In this document: positions 18,730 to 28,634 of the stretch, piece after piece
Layout of the letters: the number at the start of each line of letters is the position of its first letter
Numbering within the stretch: the first letter of the stretch is position 1
Assembly: GCF_000633395.1 (NCBI RefSeq)
Contig: NZ_AYMU01000013.1
Coordinates: forward strand, 1 to 64,000
Direction of reading: 5' to 3'
Source: Pseudomonas sp. PH1b
GTDB lineage: Bacteria > Pseudomonadota > Gammaproteobacteria > Pseudomonadales > Pseudomonadaceae
DNA length: 64,000 nt
Position numbers and translations under genes: made by a program
Notes under the pieces: generated by a model
What the model was told of the DNA's origin: nothing
The model's database searches: none
The model's input: only the letters and a program-made list of their open reading frames with translations

Positions 18730-21180
18730 ATGACTCAGGAACCCCTTGTTCGTGACGCTGAGGTGGCCGCTTTCCGCGAAGCCGTCTTGACCAAACTCAC
18801 CTACGCGGTAGGCAAAGACCCGGATCACGCCTTCGACCACGATTGGTTCGAGGCCATTGCCCTGGCCGCGCGGGACCATATGGTCGACCACTGGATGGAT
18901 CACACCCGGCAGATCTACCGCAAGGGCCAGAAGCGGGTGTACTACCTGTCCCTGGAGTTCCTGATCGGCCGCCTGCTGTTCGACAGCCTGAGCAACCTCG
19001 GGCTGCTGGAGGTGGCCCGCGAGGCCTTGACCGACCTCGGGGTGGACCTGGAGCGCATCCGCTTGCTCGAGCCCGATGCGGCCCTGGGCAATGGCGGCCT
19101 CGGGCGCCTGGCGGCGTGCTTCATGGAGAGCATGTCGACCCTGGGCATCGCCGGGCATGGCTATGGCATTCGCTATGAACATGGGCTGTTCCGCCAGGCC
19201 ATCGTCGACGGCTGGCAGCAGGAGCAGACCGAGCACTGGCTGGATTTCGGCAACCCCTGGGAGTTCGAGCGCCCGGAGGTGATCTACTCCATCGGTTTTG
19301 GCGGCAGTGTCGACACCGTGACCGACGAGACCGGCAATAGCCGACAGGTCTGGTGGCCGGGGGAAACCGTGCGCGCGGTGGCCTACGACACGCCGGTGGT
19401 GGGCTGGCGCGGGGCCAGCGTCAACACCCTGCGCCTGTGGCGGGCCCGGGCCATGGAAGACCTGCACCTGGAGCGCTTCAACGCCGGCGACCACCTGGGG
19501 GCGGTGGCAGAAGTGGCCCGGGCCGAAAGTATTTCCCGGGTGCTGTACCCGGCCGACAGCACCGAGGCCGGCCAGGAGCTGCGCCTGCGCCAGGAGTATT
19601 TCTTTGTTTCGGCATCGCTGCAGGACCTGTTGCGGCGCCACAAGAACATGCACGACTCGGTGCTCAGCCTCGGCGAGCATGCGGCGATCCAGCTCAACGA
19701 CACCCACCCGTCTATCGCCGTGGCCGAGCTGATGCGCCAGCTGGTGGACCTGCACGGCATTGCCTGGGATGCAGCGTGGCAGGTCACCGTGGAAACCCTG
19801 TCCTACACCAACCACACCCTGCTGCCCGAAGCCCTGGAAACCTGGCCGGTGGGCCTGATGGAACGCATGCTGCCGCGGCACATGCAGATCATCTACCTGA
19901 TCAACGCCCAGCACATCGACGCCCTGCGGGCCAAGGGCCTGCATGATTTCGACGTGCTGCGGGCAGTGTCGCTGATCGAGGAAGACAACGGCCGCCGGGT
20001 GCGCATGGGCAACCTGGCGTTTCTCGGCTCCCACAGCGTCAACGGCGTGTCCGGGCTGCACACCCAGTTGATGCGCAGCACGGTGTTCTCTGAACTGCAC
20101 AAGCTGTACCCCGAGCGGATCAACAACAAGACCAACGGCATCACCTTCCGCCGCTGGCTGTATCAGGCCAACCCGCAGCTCACCGAGATGCTGGTGGAGG
20201 CATTGGGCCCTGAGCTGCTGGACAGCCCAGAGGAACTGCTGCGCGGGCTTGAGCCTTTTGCCGAGAAGCCGGCGTTTCGCAAGCAGTTCGCCGAGCAGCG
20301 CCTGCACAGCAAGCGCGCCCTGGCAGCGATCATCCACGAGCGCCTGGGCATCGCGGTCAACCCGGCGGCGCTGTTCGATGTGCAGGTCAAGCGCATCCAC
20401 GAATACAAGCGCCAGTTGCTCAACCTGCTGCACACCGTGGCGCTGTACCAGGCGATCCGCGCCGAGCCGGAAACCGACTGGGTGCCGCGGGTGAAGATCT
20501 TTGCCGGCAAGGCTGCCGCCAGCTATCACCAGGCCAAGCTGATCATCAAGCTGACCAACGATATCGCCCGTACGGTGAACAACGATCCGACCGTGCGCGG
20601 GTTGCTCAAGGTGGTGTTCCTGCCCAACTACAACGTCAGTCTGGCGGAGAGCATCATTCCGGCCGCCGACCTGTCGGAGCAGATTTCCACTGCGGGGTTC
20701 GAGGCCTCGGGCACCAGCAACATGAAGTTCGGCCTCAATGGCGCCCTGACCATCGGTACCCTGGACGGCGCCAACGTCGAGATGTGCGAGCAGGTCGGCG
20801 CCGAGCACATGTTCATCTTCGGCCTCAGCGCCCAGCAGGTGGAGGCACGCAAGCGCAACGGCGAATTCAGTGCCGGGCCGGACATCGCGGCTTCCCATCG
20901 TCTCAACGATGTCTTGCAGGCCATCCGGGGCGGGGTGTTCTCCCCGGATGATCCGTCGCGCTACACCGGGCTGATCGATTCGCTGATCGACTACGACCGC
21001 TTCCTGGTCTGCGCCGACTTCGATGCTTACTGGAGTGCCCAGGCGCGGGTCGAAGAGCGTTGGCACGACACCAAGGAGTGGTGGCGCTCGGCGGTGCTCA
21101 ACAGCGCGCGGATGGGCTGGTTCTCCTCGGACCGGACCATTCGCGAATACGCCACGCAGATCTGGAAGGCGCTGGACTGA
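18730..21180 (+). CDS. glgP: Glycogen/maltodextrin phosphorylase
   Basis: Releases glucose-1-phosphate from alpha-1,4-glucan using pyridoxal phosphate. The 816-residue length fits bacterial GlgP/MalP. Motifs include LGNGGLGRLAACFMESM, the glycosyltransferase-family-35 PLP site EASGTSNMKFGLNGALTIGTLDGAN (Lys in NMKF) and VKRIHEYKRQLLN. GAGG precedes ATG 18730. It stands alone here, away from other glycogen genes, and is followed by a hairpin at 21211-21233. Confidence 0.95.
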   Translation: MTQEPLVRDAEVAAFREAVLTKLTYAVGKDPDHAFDHDWFEAIALAARDHMVDHWMDHTRQIYRKGQKRVYYLSLEFLIGRLLFDSLSNLGLLEVAREALTDLGVDLERIRLLEPDAALGNGGLGRLAACFMESMSTLGIAGHGYGIRYEHGLFRQAIVDGWQQEQTEHWLDFGNPWEFERPEVIYSIGFGGSVDTVTDETGNSRQVWWPGETVRAVAYDTPVVGWRGASVNTLRLWRARAMEDLHLERFNAGDHLGAVAEVARAESISRVLYPADSTEAGQELRLRQEYFFVSASLQDLLRRHKNMHDSVLSLGEHAAIQLNDTHPSIAVAELMRQLVDLHGIAWDAAWQVTVETLSYTNHTLLPEALETWPVGLMERMLPRHMQIIYLINAQHIDALRAKGLHDFDVLRAVSLIEEDNGRRVRMGNLAFLGSHSVNGVSGLHTQLMRSTVFSELHKLYPERINNKTNGITFRRWLYQANPQLTEMLVEALGPELLDSPEELLRGLEPFAEKPAFRKQFAEQRLHSKRALAAIIHERLGIAVNPAALFDVQVKRIHEYKRQLLNLLHTVALYQAIRAEPETDWVPRVKIFAGKAAASYHQAKLIIKLTNDIARTVNNDPTVRGLLKVVFLPNYNVSLAESIIPAADLSEQISTAGFEASGTSNMKFGLNGALTIGTLDGANVEMCEQVGAEHMFIFGLSAQQVEARKRNGEFSAGPDIAASHRLNDVLQAIRGGVFSPDDPSRYTGLIDSLIDYDRFLVCADFDAYWSAQARVEERWHDTKEWWRSAVLNSARMGWFSSDRTIREYATQIWKALD

Positions 21181-21210
21181 TTGACCAGGAAAACTCTGGA
21201 ACTGTGCGCG

Positions 21211-21233
21211 AGGCCCAACGTTTGTTGGGCCTT
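21211..21233 (+). terminator. Hairpin downstream of glgP
   Basis: AGGCCCAAC-GTTT-GTTGGGCCTT is a perfect 8-9 bp stem 30 bases after the glgP stop. The trailing T-run is short (CTTGTCG), so termination may be weak. Confidence 0.6.
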
Positions 21234-21409
21234 GTCGCTATACTGACGCGGTTTTTTAGCCCTCTGTTCGTGTCTTTTGGCGGATATTCAACTTCAAACA
21301 CAAGCGCATGCCTGCCTGCAGGCGTAGGCTGGCCGCAATGCCGCCAGGGCAAGGCGCATAACAAAACGCTGCTCCTGTCCTTCAATGGACTGCTTAGGGA
21401 TGTCGACAC

Positions 21410-24400
21410 ATGCAATGGATGTTCATGGTGTTGGGGGTCGTGCTGGGCTGGATCGTTGACGAGTCGTTCGGCGATGCCCTGATTGGCGCGTTTGTGGGCC
21501 TGGCCATCGGCTTGGCCTTGCGTCTCGGCACTGTGCAGCGACAGGTCGCCGGCCAGCAGCGTGAACTGGAGCAGGCCAAGGTGGCCCTCTCCACGCTGGG
21601 GCAGCGACTGGCTCAGCTCGAAGCCGCTGGCCCTCCACCTGCCGAGCCGATGCCCGAGCCGCAGGCTGCCGCCAGCCATGCGCCGGCTCCGGAACCGGCC
21701 AGCGCCTTCAGCCCGGCAGCAGAGTCGGCACCGCTGCCAGAGTTCATTCTCGACGAAGTCCAGCCCGTTGCACCGGCACCCGCTGCGGTGGAACTGGTCT
21801 GGGAGCTGCCGGCCGCAGTACGGCCGGCAACCGACAGCAGCCAGCCCTTGCCCGATTCGGTCTGGCAATCCCAGGTGCCACCTGCGCCTGGGCAGCCACT
21901 CGAGCCTGCGCCAGCGCTTCCACGGGAACCGAACCTGATCGAACGCGCCATCAACGGTGCGCGCAACTGGCTGTTCGGCGGCAATACCGTGCTGCGGGTC
22001 GGTGCGGTGCTGCTGTTTCTCGGCCTGGCCTTCCTCCTGCGCTATGCCACTGAAGGCATGGTGGTGCCCATCGAACTGCGTTACGCCGGGGTCGCCGCCT
22101 GCTCCCTGGGCCTGCTGGGCCTGGGCTGGTGGCTGCGCCGACGCAACAGCAGCTACGCCTTGATGCTGCAAGGCACCGGGATCGCGGTGTTGTACCTGAC
22201 GGTGTTCGCGGCGATGCGCCTGCACCCGTTGCTCGACCCTTCCGCCGCCTTGGGCCTGCTGGTGGCGGTGACGCTGTTTTCGGCGATCCTGGCCGTGACC
22301 CAGGATGCCCTGGGCCTGGCGGCCGCTGCGGCGCTGGGCGGGTTTGCCGCGCCGATCCTCACCTCCACCGGCGCCGGCAGCCATGTGGCGCTGTTCAGCT
22401 ACTTCGCCCTGCTCAACGCCGGCATCCTGGCCATTGCCTGGTTCAAGGCCTGGCGCCTGCTGAACTTGATCGGCTTTGTCGGCACCTTCGGCATCGGTTT
22501 TGCCTGGGGCCTGCGTTCCTATGCCCCGGAGCTGCTGTGGAGTACCGAGCCGTTCCTGATCCTGTTCTTTGTCATGTACCTGGCCATCGGCCTGCTGTTC
22601 ACCCGGCGCAAGCTGCAGGAGATGACCGATGCACCGGCGGACGACAGCCGCCAGGCGCTGCTGCACTGGTCGGCGCGCAAGGGCGACTACGTCGACGGCA
22701 CGATGTTGTTCGGCCCGCCGCTGGTGGGGTTCGGCTTGCAGTTGGCGCTGGTTCAGCACCTGGAGTTTGCGGCCTCCTTCAGTGCCCTGGCGCTGGGCCT
22801 GATCTACATGCTGCTGGCCCGGGTGCTGTTGGGCGGGCGGGCCATGCTGCTGGGTGAAACCTGCCTGGCCCTGGGGGTGATTTTCGCCAGCCTGGCGATT
22901 CCCCTGGGCCTGGATGCACGCTGGACCTCCGCCGCCTGGGCGGTGGAAGGCGCGGGAATATTCTGGCTCGGCCTGCGCCAGCAACGGCCGCTGGCTCGGG
23001 CTTTCGCTCTGTTGTTGCAAGTGGGTTCGGCCCTGGCCTTCCTCAGTGAGCTGCGTCCTGGCGATACCAGCCTGCTGGCCGGGGCGCCGTTGGGGGCATT
23101 GCTGCTGGGCATCGCGTTGCTGTTCAGCTTCGAGCAGTTGCGGCGAGCGCAGAAGACCCAGGTAGCGAGTTGGGAGCTGGGCATTGCGCCGATCCTGGCG
23201 GTGGCCGGGCTGGCCTTCCTGTACTTGCTGGCGCCGTTGTTCCTGTTCACCCAGGGCACCGCCATCAGTTGGGCGCTGGCCGGGTTGGCGACGCTGTTCG
23301 TCGGCCTGCGCCTGCAATCGCGGACCTTCCTGTTCACCGCCTTCGCCGTGCAGCTGTTGGGCGGTGCGCTGTTCCTGATGCGCCTGCAAGGCGCCGGCGG
23401 CGATGCCGGTGCGGTATTCAGTGCTGGCTGGAGCGGCTTGATGAGCGCTTCGCTGATTGGCCTGGCGCTGATCGGCGGCATGCTCCTGGCGGCCCGCGAT
23501 GACATGGTGCGCAGTGACCCGCGGCTGCTGCGGGGCCTGTCCCTGGTGCTGCTGGCCGGGTTGGTGATGATCAACCTGGCGGTGCTGTTCGTCCTGCCCT
23601 GGAACACCGCCAGTGGTGTCTGGGCGGCCAGCGGCCTGCTGATCATCTGGCTCAGCCTGTACCTGCAGCAGCGGGCCAGTTTTGTCTTCGGCCTGGTGCT
23701 TCAGGTGATTGGCGGCAGCACCTTCCTGCTGGCCGGTTCGGACGGGTATTTCGTGGCGCTGGCGGATGCTGCGCGGCCCCTGGCCAATGGCGACTTCTGG
23801 ACGCCGATGGTCCTGGCCCTGGCGGCCCTGGTGGGTGCCTGGCGTTTGCAGCGGGGCAACCATGGCTCGGCCTTCGATGCCTTGAGCCTGGGCCGTCTGT
23901 CCGACCTGTTGCTGGCCTGGGGCGCTTGCTGGTGGGCCTTTACCTGGCTCAAGGAAGTGCTGCGCTTCGCTCCGGCCCATTGGCAGGCCAGCCTGCTGTT
24001 GCTGATTGCCGCGGCCAGTGTGCTGCTCTGGGCGCTGCTGGCGGTACGCCTGAAATGGTCGTCCCTGGGCTTGCTGTGCAGCCTGTTGATACCGGCCGCT
24101 GGCCTGGTGCTGCTGGCGTCCTGGGCGCCGCGCTATCACCCGGCGGCGGATTTCGGCTGGCTGGCCTGGACCCTGCTGTTCGCCGTGCACTTCTTCAGCC
24201 TGCGGCGCCTGGCGGCGCTGTTGCCGGAACGGGTGGCGAGCATCGCCCATGTGCTGGGCTGCTGGTTGCTGATCGGCGTGCTGGCCCTGGAACTGCGTTT
24301 TGGCCTGCTGCTGTTGTCCGAGCAGTACAACGCCTGGCGCTGGCTGGGCTGGGCGCTTCTGCCGAGCCTGTACCTGGTGGCGATGGCCGCACCGCGCAAC

Positions 24401-25060
24401 TGGCCGTGGCCGGTCTCCGCCTATTCCCGGGAATACCGCCTGTATGCCGCACTGCCCCTGGCGGTGTTGATGCTCGGCTGGTTCTGGCTGGCCAATACCT
24501 TCAGCGATGGCCGAGCCGAGCCGCTGCCCTACCTGCCGCTGCTCAACCCGCTGGAGCTGGGGCTGCTGTTCGCCCTGTTCGGCGTCTATGTCTGGTCCCG
24601 CAGCGCGGTGCAGGAACTGGCGATCCGCGCCGATTACGCCGAACGCGCCACGCAACTGGTGGCGGGGCTGTCGCTGTTCGCCTTCTTCACCGTGCTGGTG
24701 ATGCGCGCGGCCCACCATTGGAGCGGCGTGCCGTTCCAGGCGGATGCGTTGCTGGAGTCGATGATGGTCCAGGCCGGGTTGTCCATCGTCTGGACCCTGA
24801 TTGCCCTGGGGTTGATGATCGGCGGCCATCTGCGCCATCGCCGCGAAGTCTGGCTGATTGGCGCCGTGCTGATCGCGCTGGTGGTGGCCAAACTGTTCCT
24901 GGTGGAGCTGAGCAACCGTGGCGGCTTGGCGCGGATCGTCTCGTTTATCGGGGTGGGAGGATTGCTGCTGGTGGTGGGCTATTTCGCCCCGTTGCCGCCC
25001 AAGCGTGTCGAGGCTGAAGCCGAGCCCGGCAAACCGTTGAATGAAGGAGTGTCGTCGTGA
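21410..25060 (+). CDS. DUF2339 large polytopic membrane protein
   Basis: 1216 residues. After an N-terminal membrane segment (MFMVLGVVLGWIVDESFG) there is a short coiled-coil-like stretch (QRELEQAKVALSTLGQRLAQLEA, about 40-65), an Ala/Pro-rich linker to about residue 180, then some 25-30 predicted transmembrane helices to the end. This is the architecture of DUF2339 proteins, whose function is not established. Its TGA overlaps the GTG of the following DUF3999 gene (GTGA), indicating coupled translation and probably a joint envelope function. Confidence 0.86.
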   Translation: MQWMFMVLGVVLGWIVDESFGDALIGAFVGLAIGLALRLGTVQRQVAGQQRELEQAKVALSTLGQRLAQLEAAGPPPAEPMPEPQAAASHAPAPEPASAFSPAAESAPLPEFILDEVQPVAPAPAAVELVWELPAAVRPATDSSQPLPDSVWQSQVPPAPGQPLEPAPALPREPNLIERAINGARNWLFGGNTVLRVGAVLLFLGLAFLLRYATEGMVVPIELRYAGVAACSLGLLGLGWWLRRRNSSYALMLQGTGIAVLYLTVFAAMRLHPLLDPSAALGLLVAVTLFSAILAVTQDALGLAAAAALGGFAAPILTSTGAGSHVALFSYFALLNAGILAIAWFKAWRLLNLIGFVGTFGIGFAWGLRSYAPELLWSTEPFLILFFVMYLAIGLLFTRRKLQEMTDAPADDSRQALLHWSARKGDYVDGTMLFGPPLVGFGLQLALVQHLEFAASFSALALGLIYMLLARVLLGGRAMLLGETCLALGVIFASLAIPLGLDARWTSAAWAVEGAGIFWLGLRQQRPLARAFALLLQVGSALAFLSELRPGDTSLLAGAPLGALLLGIALLFSFEQLRRAQKTQVASWELGIAPILAVAGLAFLYLLAPLFLFTQGTAISWALAGLATLFVGLRLQSRTFLFTAFAVQLLGGALFLMRLQGAGGDAGAVFSAGWSGLMSASLIGLALIGGMLLAARDDMVRSDPRLLRGLSLVLLAGLVMINLAVLFVLPWNTASGVWAASGLLIIWLSLYLQQRASFVFGLVLQVIGGSTFLLAGSDGYFVALADAARPLANGDFWTPMVLALAALVGAWRLQRGNHGSAFDALSLGRLSDLLLAWGACWWAFTWLKEVLRFAPAHWQASLLLLIAAASVLLWALLAVRLKWSSLGLLCSLLIPAAGLVLLASWAPRYHPAADFGWLAWTLLFAVHFFSLRRLAALLPERVASIAHVLGCWLLIGVLALELRFGLLLLSEQYNAWRWLGWALLPSLYLVAMAAPRNWPWPVSAYSREYRLYAALPLAVLMLGWFWLANTFSDGRAEPLPYLPLLNPLELGLLFALFGVYVWSRSAVQELAIRADYAERATQLVAGLSLFAFFTVLVMRAAHHWSGVPFQADALLESMMVQAGLSIVWTLIALGLMIGGHLRHRREVWLIGAVLIALVVAKLFLVELSNRGGLARIVSFIGVGGLLLVVGYFAPLPPKRVEAEAEPGKPLNEGVSS

Positions 25061-26430
25061 TTTCGAAGCTGAGCCTGGGCTGGTTGGGGGCTGTTGGCCT
25101 GTGTGTGGCGCTGTCTGCCGTGGCCCAGGACAAGCCGGGGGATTTCAAGTCCCTGGTGCCCTTGAACCTGAGCGGCGAAGGCCCCTGGTATCGCCTGGAG
25201 TTGCCGCTGGCGGTGCAGCTGCATGCCAGCCAGACCGACCTGCAGGATATTCGCGTGTTCAACGCCGCCGGCGAGCCCCAGGCCTATGCCCTGGCGCGCC
25301 AGCAGGCGCAAACCCGCGAGCAGCGCCATCTGACCGAGGTGAAGTGGTTCCCGCTGTACAACTCGCTGGATGCTGCCGACAGCCCCCCCAGTGTGCGGGT
25401 GCAGTCCACCAGCAATGGCACCCTGGTGGAGGTCCAGCCCTCCACCCAGCTGGAGGCCGGCGAGGAAGTCCTGCGCGGCTGGCTGCTGGACGCCAGTGCG
25501 ATCAAGGCGCCGTTGCAGCAACTGGTGCTGGACTGGACCAGCGAGCGCGACGGCTTCCAGCGCTTCAGCATCGAGGCCAGCGACGACCTGCAGCACTGGC
25601 AGGCCTGGGGTGAAGGCCAGGTGGCGCGCCTGTCGTTTGCCGACGAGCGGGTCGAGCAGCATGAGGTGGCCTTGCCCGGGCAGACGGCGCGCTACCTGCG
25701 CCTGTTGTGGAACACCCCGCAGGCGGCGCCGGTGCTGACCTCGGCGCAATTGCAGAGCAGCACCACCAGCAGCCTGCCGTCGCCGCTGGTGTGGTCGCAG
25801 CCCCTGGGCGGCAGCAGTTCCAAGGCCGGCGAATACACCTGGCAGTTGCCCATGGGCCTGAACCTGGAGCGGGTGCGGATTGCCCTGACCCAGGCCAACA
25901 GCCTGGCCCCGGCCACGCTCTATGGGCGGCGTGAAAGCAGCCTGCCGTGGCAGCCCCTGGGCAACGGCCTGCTGTATCGCCTGACCCAGAGCGGCCAGGA
26001 CGTGCAACAGAACGAACTGCAGCTGCCGGGGCAGACCGTGCAGCAACTGAGGCTGGTGGTGGACGAGCGCGGCGGCGGCCTGGGGGCCGAGGCCCCAAGC
26101 CTGGAGTTCGCCGTGCGCGGCACCCAGCTGGTGTTCCTGGCCCGGGGCGAGGGGCCTTACACCCTGGCCCTGGGCAACCCTACCGCGAGCGCGGCCAACC
26201 TGCCCCTGGCGACCCTGATCCCCGACTACAGCCCACAGCGCCTCAAGCAGTTGGGCCAGGCCCGGGTCGAGGGCACGATGCAACTGACATCGGCGACTGG
26301 CGCACCTGCCGCTGCCGTGGCGGCCGGCGGGCCGGACTGGAAGAAGATCGGCCTGTGGGCGGTATTGCTCCTGGGGGTGCTGGCCCTGGGCGGCATGGCC
26401 TTCAGCATGTTGCGCAAGCCGGCAGCCTGA
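25057..26430 (+). CDS. DUF3999 exported/membrane-anchored protein
   Basis: 457 residues. A signal peptide (to about AVAQ, residue 24) precedes a large periplasmic beta-rich region (FKSLVPLNLSGEGPWYRLELPLAVQ; repeated discoidin-like patterns such as FQRFSIEASDDLQHWQAW). One C-terminal transmembrane helix is at about 427-450 (LWAVLLLGVLALGGMAFSML). The GTG at 25057 has AAGGAG upstream and overlaps the DUF2339 stop. Likely a periplasmic partner of the DUF2339 protein. Function unknown. Confidence 0.83.
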   Translation: MISKLSLGWLGAVGLCVALSAVAQDKPGDFKSLVPLNLSGEGPWYRLELPLAVQLHASQTDLQDIRVFNAAGEPQAYALARQQAQTREQRHLTEVKWFPLYNSLDAADSPPSVRVQSTSNGTLVEVQPSTQLEAGEEVLRGWLLDASAIKAPLQQLVLDWTSERDGFQRFSIEASDDLQHWQAWGEGQVARLSFADERVEQHEVALPGQTARYLRLLWNTPQAAPVLTSAQLQSSTTSSLPSPLVWSQPLGGSSSKAGEYTWQLPMGLNLERVRIALTQANSLAPATLYGRRESSLPWQPLGNGLLYRLTQSGQDVQQNELQLPGQTVQQLRLVVDERGGGLGAEAPSLEFAVRGTQLVFLARGEGPYTLALGNPTASAANLPLATLIPDYSPQRLKQLGQARVEGTMQLTSATGAPAAAVAAGGPDWKKIGLWAVLLLGVLALGGMAFSMLRKPAA

Positions 26431-26448
26431 GGCGGGTACTTGTGCGAG

Positions 26449-26583
26449 GGCGCGGGCTGCCGCTGGGGCGGCCGGTGCTCCGGGGCGCAGCTGCGCCGAT
26501 GGCAACAACCCCATTCCCGCAGCCAAGCGACGGCGACAGGTTTTACGAGCGCAGCGCGGCCGAGCGGCAGCCAGCTCCCGCGC
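26449..26583. repeat. Imperfect inverted repeat bounding the DUF3999-fbp gap
   Basis: GGCGCGGGCTGCCGCT (26449-26464) recurs inverted at about 26563-26583 with a 5-base insertion (AGCGGC-AGC-CAGCT-CCCGCGCC). It may be a decayed interspersed palindromic element. The 303-base gap 26431-26733 holds nothing else obvious apart from the fbp ribosome-binding site. Confidence 0.4.
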
Positions 26584-26733
26584 CACGGATGCCCAGCGTG
26601 TCTGGGGTTTTTGACTACGCTGAAACCGGCGCCTGAACTCTATCTGCCGGTTCCCTGTCTGAGAGGAGGAAATGCGCCTCGACTCGCGTTAAACTGCGCG
26701 GGTTTTTAGCCCCCCATTCCTCCGGAGCCTTCC

Positions 26734-27744
26734 ATGTCCCGCGTTACCCTGAGTCGCTATTTGATTGAGCAGACCCGCAGCAACAACACTCCTGCCGATC
26801 TGCGCTTCCTGATCGAAGTGGTGGCGCGTGCTTGCAAGGAGATCAGCCACGCTGTGTCCAAGGGCGCCCTGGGCGGTGTCCTGGGCAGCATGGGTACTGA
26901 AAACGTGCAGGGCGAAGTGCAGAAGAAGCTCGACGTGATCTCCAACGAGATCCTCCTCGAAGCCAACGAATGGGGCGGTCACCTGGCCGGCATGGCGTCC
27001 GAGGAAATGGACAATGCCTACCAGATCCCGGGCAAATACCCGAAAGGCGCCTACCTGCTGGTGTTCGACCCGCTGGACGGTTCGTCGAACATCGATATCA
27101 ACGCGCCGGTCGGCACCATCTTCTCGGTGCTGCGCTGCCCGAACGAACACCTGAGCCAGAACGAAGCCCTGAACGAAAAGGCCTTCCTGCAGCCAGGCAC
27201 CCAGCAGGTCGCCGCCGGTTACGCCATCTACGGCCCGCAGACCATGCTGGTGCTGACCCTGGGCGACGGCGTCAAGGGCTTTACCCTGGACCGTGAAATG
27301 GGCAGCTTCGTACTGACCCACGAAGACATCAAGATCCCGGAGTCCACCCAGGAGTTCGCGATCAACATGTCCAACCAGCGTCACTGGGAAGCGCCGGTAC
27401 AACGCTATGTCGGCGAACTGCTGGCAGGCGAAGAAGGCCCGCTGAAGAAAAACTACAACATGCGCTGGGTCGCCGCGATGGTCGCCGACGTGCACCGTAT
27501 CCTGACCCGTGGCGGTTTGTTCATGTACCCACGTGACAGCCGTGAGCCGGAGAAACCGGGCAAGCTGCGCCTGATGTACGAAGCCAACCCGATGTCCTTC
27601 CTCATCGAGCAGGCGGGCGGTGCTTCCAGCAACGGCCACCAGCGCATCCTCGAGATCAAGCCTGAAGGCCTGCACCAGCGTGTGGCGGTGTTCCTCGGTT
27701 CGAAAGAGGAAGTGGCTCGCGTAACCGCTTACCACAAGGAATAA
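26734..27744 (+). CDS. fbp: Fructose-1,6-bisphosphatase class I
   Basis: Hydrolyses fructose-1,6-bisphosphate in gluconeogenesis. This step is essential for pseudomonads on amino or organic acids, including histidine. 336 residues, standard length. The metal/phosphate signature [14 protein letters not shown] (about 110-123) and [21 protein letters not shown] with the catalytic-site Lys are present. GGAG lies ten bases before ATG 26734. The next gene starts three bases after its stop, so the two are co-transcribed. Confidence 0.97.
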   Translation: MSRVTLSRYLIEQTRSNNTPADLRFLIEVVARACKEISHAVSKGALGGVLGSMGTENVQGEVQKKLDVISNEILLEANEWGGHLAGMASEEMDNAYQIPGKYPKGAYLLVFDPLDGSSNIDINAPVGTIFSVLRCPNEHLSQNEALNEKAFLQPGTQQVAAGYAIYGPQTMLVLTLGDGVKGFTLDREMGSFVLTHEDIKIPESTQEFAINMSNQRHWEAPVQRYVGELLAGEEGPLKKNYNMRWVAAMVADVHRILTRGGLFMYPRDSREPEKPGKLRLMYEANPMSFLIEQAGGASSNGHQRILEIKPEGLHQRVAVFLGSKEEVARVTAYHKE

Positions 27745-27747
27745 ACC

Positions 27748-28350
27748 ATGCTTGCGCCCTGGCAGCCTCTGCTCCAATGGTGGTTCGGTCTGGCCGATAA
27801 ACCGGCCGAGATAGTGGCTGACAAGGGGCGTCTGTGGTTTGGCAAGCGCGACAGCCAGGACCTCGAGGCCCGCGAGCGCTTCGGTGACCTGGTGGAGCAG
27901 GCCCTGGCCGGCGGCTTGAGCGAGTGGGCGCAGGATCCGCAAGGTTGGCTGGCCCTGGTGCTGCTGCTCGATCAGTTGCCGCGCATGATCTACCGCGACA
28001 CCCCCAAGGCGTTCGCCGGCGATCCCCGGGCCCAGGCACTGGTGGCCCAGGGCATCGCCGCGGACCTCGACCGGCGCCTGCCGGCCATGCGGCGCAGTTT
28101 CATCTACCTGGTGTTCGAGCATTGCGAGCACCTGGCAGTGCAGAACGAAGGGGTCTCGCGCTTTGCGGCCCTGCACGATGAACAGCCGGCCGAAGATCGC
28201 CCGGTGTTCGCCGACCATCTGGACTACGCCGAACGGCACCAGAAAGTCATTGCCCGCTTCGGGCGCTTCCCCCATCGCAATGAAATCCTCGGCCGTGAAT
28301 CCACCGCCGAAGAACTGGCGTTCCTGAATGAGCCCGGTTCGCGCTTCTGA
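27748..28350 (+). CDS. DUF924 family protein
   Basis: 200 residues, predominantly helical. DUF924 motifs: LLQWWFG near the N-terminus, LALVLLLDQLPRMIYRDTPKAFAGDPRAQALV (about 67-98), FIYLVFEHCEHLAVQNEGVSRF and a C-terminal FPHRNEILGRESTAEELAFL. The family resembles TPR-like folds and has no established function. It is translationally close-coupled to fbp and conserved behind it in related pseudomonads as I recall. Confidence 0.85.
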   Translation: MLAPWQPLLQWWFGLADKPAEIVADKGRLWFGKRDSQDLEARERFGDLVEQALAGGLSEWAQDPQGWLALVLLLDQLPRMIYRDTPKAFAGDPRAQALVAQGIAADLDRRLPAMRRSFIYLVFEHCEHLAVQNEGVSRFAALHDEQPAEDRPVFADHLDYAERHQKVIARFGRFPHRNEILGRESTAEELAFLNEPGSRF

Positions 28351-28363
28351 CGGCCGGCCAGCA

Positions 28364-28634
28364 TCACTTCTCCATTCGCCATAGGCGCTTCATCAGCAGT
28401 GACTGCAGATCCTTGCGTGTGTCGGCACTGATGTGGATAAAGACCCTGCTCTCCCGCACTTCGTAGATCACCCGGCTCATGCCCCACAGTACCTGGCGCT
28501 AGTGGCGCAGATTGAGCTGCTGGATTTCGTCAGCTACTACGCCAGGCTTGGGTAGGGAATCGACTGGTCAGGTAGTGTCTGAGCTCTTTGAGGTCGTGTT
28601 CTGCCGAATGCAGAATGACCACCTTGAAGATCAT
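28364..28634 (-). pseudogene. Remnant RelE/ParE-family toxin gene
   Basis: From ATG 28634, overlapping the antitoxin stop as ATGA, the minus strand reads MIFKVVILHSAEHDLKELR then HYLTSRFPTQAWRSS and stops at TGA 28530-28532. One frame over, VADEIQQLNLRH continues, hits TAG at 28499-28501, then reads RQVLWGMSRVIYEVRESRVF and IHISADTRKDLQSLLMKRLW, ending at TGA 28364-28366. Both halves are typical of RelE/ParE toxins. The 271-base length is 3n+1, consistent with a single frameshift plus a nonsense codon. The toxin is therefore inactive. Confidence 0.85.

Noticed and set aside
18715-21066. Long minus-strand frame opposite glgP
   Set aside because: Antisense shadow with His/Gln-rich low-information sequence; glgP on the plus strand is unambiguous.
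21098-24838. Very long open frame on the minus strand (over 1200 codons)
   Set aside because: It is the antisense shadow of the DUF2339 gene: Gln/Arg/His/Pro-rich composition, no domain resemblance, and the plus strand has clear membrane-protein sequence and coupled translation.
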